A DNA stretch of 43,862 bases from an uncultured Porphyromonadaceae bacterium (GTDB lineage: Bacteria; Bacteroidota; Bacteroidia; Bacteroidales; Muribaculaceae). This document shows positions 40,154-43,862 of the stretch, piece by piece; the stretch's first letter is position 1; each line of letters starts with the position of its first letter. The stretch covers positions 1 to 43,862 of the forward strand of contig URTA01000014.1 of assembly GCA_900550645.1 (NCBI GenBank), read 5' to 3'. A program made the position numbers and the translations under genes. The notes beneath the pieces are model-generated. The model made no database searches. It saw only the letters and a program-made list of their open reading frames with translations, and was not told where the DNA came from.

Positions 40154-41668
40154 TCAGTTGCTGACAAGCTGCACTACCACGAGCCGTCCGCCGTCCTCGG
40201 AGGACAGGAGTATCTTGCGCCCTTCGGTCAGCTCGACGTATTCTCCGGGCTTCACCTGCTTCTTGTCAGGGCCTGTCACGTCCCACATGTCTGGCAGGCG
40301 GCGGTTGATGAGTATCCACCGCCCCTGGTGGAAGTGGAAGTCGCCCACAGGGGCGCGGTCAGCGTCGCTGATTTTCTCGTTGGGGGTGACGAAGCGGTTG
40401 ACGTGCCACATGTAGAGCGTCTGCTTGTCGTAGACCATCAGGCGGTAGCTCTCTGGGACGAACTTCCCCTTGGCGGGCGAGAAGTAGAGGTTGAGCACAG
40501 GCAGCTGCCCGTGGTATTCCGTGCCGCACCAGGGGCAGCGCGGCTTCCTGGAGTTGTCGAAGACGAACCAGTGCGCTTCGCATCCAGAGGCGTTCTGGCA
40601 GGGCTGCATCAGGTCGGTGGTCTTGACCAGCGCGGCCTCCCATTCGGCAGCGGAGGGACGCTTGGAGGGATCGTGCAGCCCGTCGATGAATGCGCGGTCA
40701 AACAGCTCCTTGAGGTACGGCCCGCAGATGGTGTAGGGCAGCTTGTCCACATCTCCCTGCGGCAGCTCGGAGGGCTCGAGGGCTGACAGCTTGGGGCGGT
40801 TGCTGCGGTCTGTCGGGTGCTCGATGAAGAGTGCTTTCTCGCCCATGGAGAGCTCCTCGTCGCGTCCCGGGTCGAGGTCATGCACCTTGCCTCCGCGCAG
40901 CGGGTGGCGGTTGAGCAGGTACATGTAGATGAGGACGGCGAGGGCGTGGCGGTCGGTCAGGATGCTAGGGAGCTTCTTTGCCGGGTCGCTCATGGGCAGC
41001 GACTTGGTCTGTAGCACCTCGGGGGCGATGAAGTCCTGTGTGCCTATCACGTCGGGCGGGTACTTGCCCGGCACTACGAGGCCGTCGCAGTCGATGATGT
41101 TGGCAAATATCGCGCTGCCGGTCTCGGGGTCAACGAGTATGTTCTTGTACGACAGGTCGGAGTGGGCGAGGCCGGCGGCGTGCAGACGGCGTATGGCACG
41201 CGCTATCTGCAGGCATACGTGAAATGAGGAGAGCCATGTCCCTTTCTGCTCCGGGGTGAGGAAGCGGTTGCGCAGCTTGGCCGACGCAAACCATTTCCCC
41301 TCCTTTTCCTTGCCCTTGAACATTCCGTCCTTGAAGAAGAACTGCGCGGGGTACACGGGCATGGTGAACCCGAGCTTGCCCTCCCATTCCACTATGCGCC
41401 TGGGCCAGCAGAACAGCCGTTCCCAGTATTCGCCTCCGGGCTGGTCGAAGATGCTCTCGCGGTACTTGCCGACGATGTCCTCGAGGCGGCTCTTGGCGAG
41501 CGTCTTGTCCTTGCCCTCGAGCTTGCGGTAGAAGGCTACGGCGTATGACTTGTCGGGGCTGAAATACACGTCCTTCATGCCTCCTGCGCCTATTATCTTG
41601 TCAATGAACTGCACCGTCGTGCCGTCGGCGGCTGTCAGTGTCACGGTCTTTTCTGCTTTGTCTGCCAT
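40154..41668 (-). CDS. Serine/threonine-protein kinase-like protein of the TerY-P triad
   Basis: This is a 504-residue protein. The glycine loop is GAGGMKDVYFS (about 27-37), the putative ATP-binding lysine lies in YAVAFYRK, the catalytic loop is AHSDLSYKNILVDP and the DFG-like metal site is IDCDGLVVPG. IGTQDFIAPEVLQ follows as the activation segment, with further C-lobe helices. The C-terminal region has a treble-clef-like zinc ribbon (CQNASGCEAHWF, then CPWCGTEY). This is the kinase of the TerY/phosphatase/kinase triad predicted by Anantharaman, Iyer and Aravind. Its target is unknown. Its start is 14 nt after the phosphatase stop. Confidence 0.82.
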   Translation of the reverse strand: MADKAEKTVTLTAADGTTVQFIDKIIGAGGMKDVYFSPDKSYAVAFYRKLEGKDKTLAKSRLEDIVGKYRESIFDQPGGEYWERLFCWPRRIVEWEGKLGFTMPVYPAQFFFKDGMFKGKEKEGKWFASAKLRNRFLTPEQKGTWLSSFHVCLQIARAIRRLHAAGLAHSDLSYKNILVDPETGSAIFANIIDCDGLVVPGKYPPDVIGTQDFIAPEVLQTKSLPMSDPAKKLPSILTDRHALAVLIYMYLLNRHPLRGGKVHDLDPGRDEELSMGEKALFIEHPTDRSNRPKLSALEPSELPQGDVDKLPYTICGPYLKELFDRAFIDGLHDPSKRPSAAEWEAALVKTTDLMQPCQNASGCEAHWFVFDNSRKPRCPWCGTEYHGQLPVLNLYFSPAKGKFVPESYRLMVYDKQTLYMWHVNRFVTPNEKISDADRAPVGDFHFHQGRWILINRRLPDMWDVTGPDKKQVKPGEYVELTEGRKILLSSEDGGRLVVVQLVSN

Positions 41669-41682
41669 GTGTCTGTCTGTGT

Positions 41683-43182
41683 TTAGTATAGTATTGCTAT
41701 TGTGCGGTCGTCGTGGTTGCCACGGCTCCAGAAGTTGAGCCAGCCCAACAGCTGCTCCTTTGCCTCCTCGTTGTCGTCTGTCAGGTCAACGCCGCCGATT
41801 TCGTCGTCGGGAAATCCCTGGCGGAGCTTGCCGTACATTTCAGCCCACTTGTCGGGGTCGTTGAGGTCTTTCTCGCTTTGGAACATCGCGTCTGACACGC
41901 CGTCTGTCATGAGCATCAAGGCTGTGAAGTCAGGCACAATGGTCATGCGCACGCGCTTGGCAAGCTCTTCGTTGCTCCGGAATATCTCCTTCATGGTCAG
42001 GAAGCGCGTCTGACCCGAGAACTCGCCCTCGTCGGGAGTGCCGAGCAGCTTGGCGGTCTTGGCGTTCTCATCGTAGAGGCACATCGCGCCGTCGCCTACC
42101 CAGAACGAGGCGATGAACCAGCCGAAGTCGAACCGCTTGCAGACGGCAAACATCAGCGTTGTGCTGAAGTCGCGGACAGTAGCCCCTTCGACCTCCTTTT
42201 CTGTTTCAGGCAGTTTGCATACGGCTCTGTGCGCCTCGTGTGCCGTTTCCGACATGGCGGTGTATACCATTCTGGACAGAATGTTTTGCTTCTCCTTGTC
42301 CTCGCGGTCGGCGGCGTAGTCGGCTATTGCTTTCTCAAACTCCGTGTTGTCCTCGAGCAGCTCCATGCAGCGGCTTGTCACGGTGTCGCACGCCACCTGC
42401 GCTCCCCGGCGCGAATACTTGGCAGACCCTGCTCCGTCGGCTACTGCAAGAATGTACCAGTCAGAGGCCTCGCAGTGCTTGATGCTGAAATCGTCGTCAC
42501 GCGGCTTCCCCTCCTGTGCGTGGCTACGGCCTCTGCGGCTCGCAGCGACGATGTCCTTGCGCGGAGAGCCGTCCTTCGCTTCCGCCTTGATGTATTCGGC
42601 GTCTGTGTCGGGACGCAGGAAGGGGAGGCTGGGGTCGCAGTCCACCTCTTTCCACAGGTCGCGGGGGTTGCGGTTGACAGCCCACGGCAGCTCAATCTCC
42701 ACGGGCGTGCGTATGTCGTCGTCCATGGCGGTGAACTGCAGGCGCAGCTTGAAGTCGCCGGTTGCTGCTGGCTTGCCGACGAGGGTGTATGCGCCGTCCT
42801 CGCTGCGTGTGAGCGACAGCCCGGTCTGCTCCCCCTCGATGAGGTCGATGTCCTTGACCTTGTCAGCCATTTCATTCAGGTCTATCGTGCAGCTGAACGC
42901 CTCCTTGTCAGTGCCGTTGGGCACGACGATGTGCAGGTCGCGTATCGCCAGCTCGAAGTGCTTCTGCTTCTCCAGTTTCTCGTCGGTATATATATCCCAG
43001 AGTTTTTTCACTATGCTTTTGAAGAAATTCATCTTCTCGCTTTCGGGTACTCCCACTTCAGTGAGTATGTTGTCTATGAGGCGTTCAGCCTCATTTGTCC
43101 GGACAGCCTGTATGTTGCTTGTGTTGTTATTGTGCCGTCCTTTCTTTCGTTTGTTTCTTCCCATGTCTGTATTGTTTCCCAT
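41683..43182 (-). CDS. PP2C-family protein phosphatase of the TerY-P triad
   Basis: I place the start at 43182 (MGNNTDMGRNKRKKG); the frame is open further upstream but that part is a shadow of the TerY gene. The 499-residue protein has a basic N-terminal tail, a helical domain (about 20-90), an unknown beta domain (about 90-190), and a complete PP2C core. The core runs DDDFSIKHCEA, ADGAGSAKYSRRGAQVA, WVGDGAMCLYDE, MLMTDGVSDAMF and GNHDDRTIAILY. The metal-binding Asp residues are all visible. It would remove phosphates placed by the neighbouring kinase. It follows TerY by 17 nt. Confidence 0.88.
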   Translation of the reverse strand: MGNNTDMGRNKRKKGRHNNNTSNIQAVRTNEAERLIDNILTEVGVPESEKMNFFKSIVKKLWDIYTDEKLEKQKHFELAIRDLHIVVPNGTDKEAFSCTIDLNEMADKVKDIDLIEGEQTGLSLTRSEDGAYTLVGKPAATGDFKLRLQFTAMDDDIRTPVEIELPWAVNRNPRDLWKEVDCDPSLPFLRPDTDAEYIKAEAKDGSPRKDIVAASRRGRSHAQEGKPRDDDFSIKHCEASDWYILAVADGAGSAKYSRRGAQVACDTVTSRCMELLEDNTEFEKAIADYAADREDKEKQNILSRMVYTAMSETAHEAHRAVCKLPETEKEVEGATVRDFSTTLMFAVCKRFDFGWFIASFWVGDGAMCLYDENAKTAKLLGTPDEGEFSGQTRFLTMKEIFRSNEELAKRVRMTIVPDFTALMLMTDGVSDAMFQSEKDLNDPDKWAEMYGKLRQGFPDDEIGGVDLTDDNEEAKEQLLGWLNFWSRGNHDDRTIAILY

Positions 43183-43199
43183 TATGTGTTTTGGTTGGT

Positions 43200-43862
43200 T
43201 TATCCTTGTCCTTGTGCCACGTCTGCGCCGCCTTCGCCTATTGTGCCGAGCGTACCCTCGAGACCGCACCAGGGGCATTTGTTTGTGCGGCTTTCGCCGA
43301 CGCAGAATATGTTGCCGCACTCGCATACCACCACTCCCAGCTGGTTGCCGCAGCAGGGGCATGTTGGTCTGCCGAACAGCTGCGTGGTGTTGATGTTGCG
43401 TGTCTGGCCTGTGGAGAGCGATGCGTACTCGTCCTTGTCAATGGGGTATGCGCCGACGAGCTTGAAGCCCTGCGGATGCAGCTCGTTGAGAGCCTCAAAC
43501 TCGGGCGAGGGGTTGCGGCGTGCGTACTTCACCAGGTAGTCCTTGCCGGTGTTCTGGCAGCGTCCGTGCAGTATGGCGAAGTTCTCGTCGATGATGACAT
43601 TGCGAGTCGTGTCGGCCTTCTCGAGGTTGATGCCTGAGGTCGGGGCGAGCTTCACCTCGTCGTCAGACTGTGTGGTCGCGCTCTGGCTGGTGGCCTGTAT
43701 GGAGGCAGTCACCCATTTGAAGAACTTGGCGAAAGACTCCGTGTCGGTGTCCTTGAGCAGCAGGACGTTCTCGGTCAGCTGCGCCAGCGTGAGTGTGTTG
43801 GCGTTGTCGCCCAGCGACACCACCACGAGGCTGCAATGGCGGCGGTACTTGTCGTTCCAGCG
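43200..43862 (-). CDS. TerY-type VWA protein with C-terminal zinc ribbon; partial (runs off the right edge)
   Basis: The frame enters from beyond the right edge, so the N-terminus is missing. What remains is the end of a von Willebrand A domain (WNDKYRRHCSLVVVSLGD, then TLAQLTENVLLLKDTDTESF, FAKFFKWVTASIQA). A linker domain follows, then a TerY-C zinc ribbon with four Cys pairs (CPCCG, CECG, C, CPWCG). The segment FFKWVTASI closely matches TerY-like VWA proteins. VWA domains bind metal and partner proteins, and in the predicted Ter system TerY links the kinase and phosphatase. It is the first visible gene of the triad operon. Confidence 0.82.
   Translation of the reverse strand, partial: RWNDKYRRHCSLVVVSLGDNANTLTLAQLTENVLLLKDTDTESFAKFFKWVTASIQATSQSATTQSDDEVKLAPTSGINLEKADTTRNVIIDENFAILHGRCQNTGKDYLVKYARRNPSPEFEALNELHPQGFKLVGAYPIDKDEYASLSTGQTRNINTTQLFGRPTCPCCGNQLGVVVCECGNIFCVGESRTNKCPWCGLEGTLGTIGEGGADVAQGQG

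Overview
The window looks like a high-GC Bacteroidales chromosome fragment, most likely Muribaculaceae-like. This is inferred from fused SecDF, a TonB receptor/lipoprotein pair, BspA-type leucine-rich repeat proteins, a PorZ-like propeller protein, C-terminal tails resembling type IX secretion signals, and promoters of the Bacteroidetes form TTTG-N20-TAnnTTTG. No tRNA, rRNA, CRISPR array, transposase or integrase was recognised.

Layout. 1-6063 (minus): a cell-envelope operon running golvesin-domain amidase, GT2 glycosyltransferase, DUF4922/HIT-like protein. The last ORF is joined in frame to the C-terminal tail of an unrelated PhnW-type aminotransferase at the window edge, possibly an assembly chimera. 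6280-8849: an AT-rich 2.5-kb island between two perfect 42-bp direct repeats. It carries an MNT nucleotidyltransferase without its usual HEPN partner, then an operon of an MGGRG-type small protein, an acidic protein and a DUF4417 protein. 8979-13331 (minus): TonB-dependent receptor plus beta-helix lipoprotein. 13606-16101 (plus): choice-of-anchor J/FnIII surface protein. 16102-17056: nearly 1 kb of non-coding DNA packed with hairpin arrays built from 9-nt units. 17057-20035 (minus): SecDF. 20222-23093 (plus): Ig-like lipoprotein and LRR protein. 23161-34326 (minus): a long run with leuS, rdgB, a PorZ-like protein, an LRR protein, trmB, mrp, a DUF4932 metalloprotease-like protein and a small secreted protein. 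34425-35315 (minus): three small proteins, one of 58 aa. 35454-38568 (minus): Ca2+-type P-ATPase and a short prohibitin-like membrane protein. 38702-43862 (minus): a TerY/PP2C/kinase phosphorylation triad plus a TerB-like protein, with TerY running off the window.

The most unusual signals are: (i) intergenic arrays of 9-nt units, either TGTTnnnnn units in inverted arms or self-palindromic CTCSGAG units, found at gene ends across the window; (ii) the 42-bp-repeat-bounded island; (iii) the fused ORF at the left edge; (iv) the TerY-P triad next to a cation ATPase. Functions are inferred from motifs read by eye; no database search was run.
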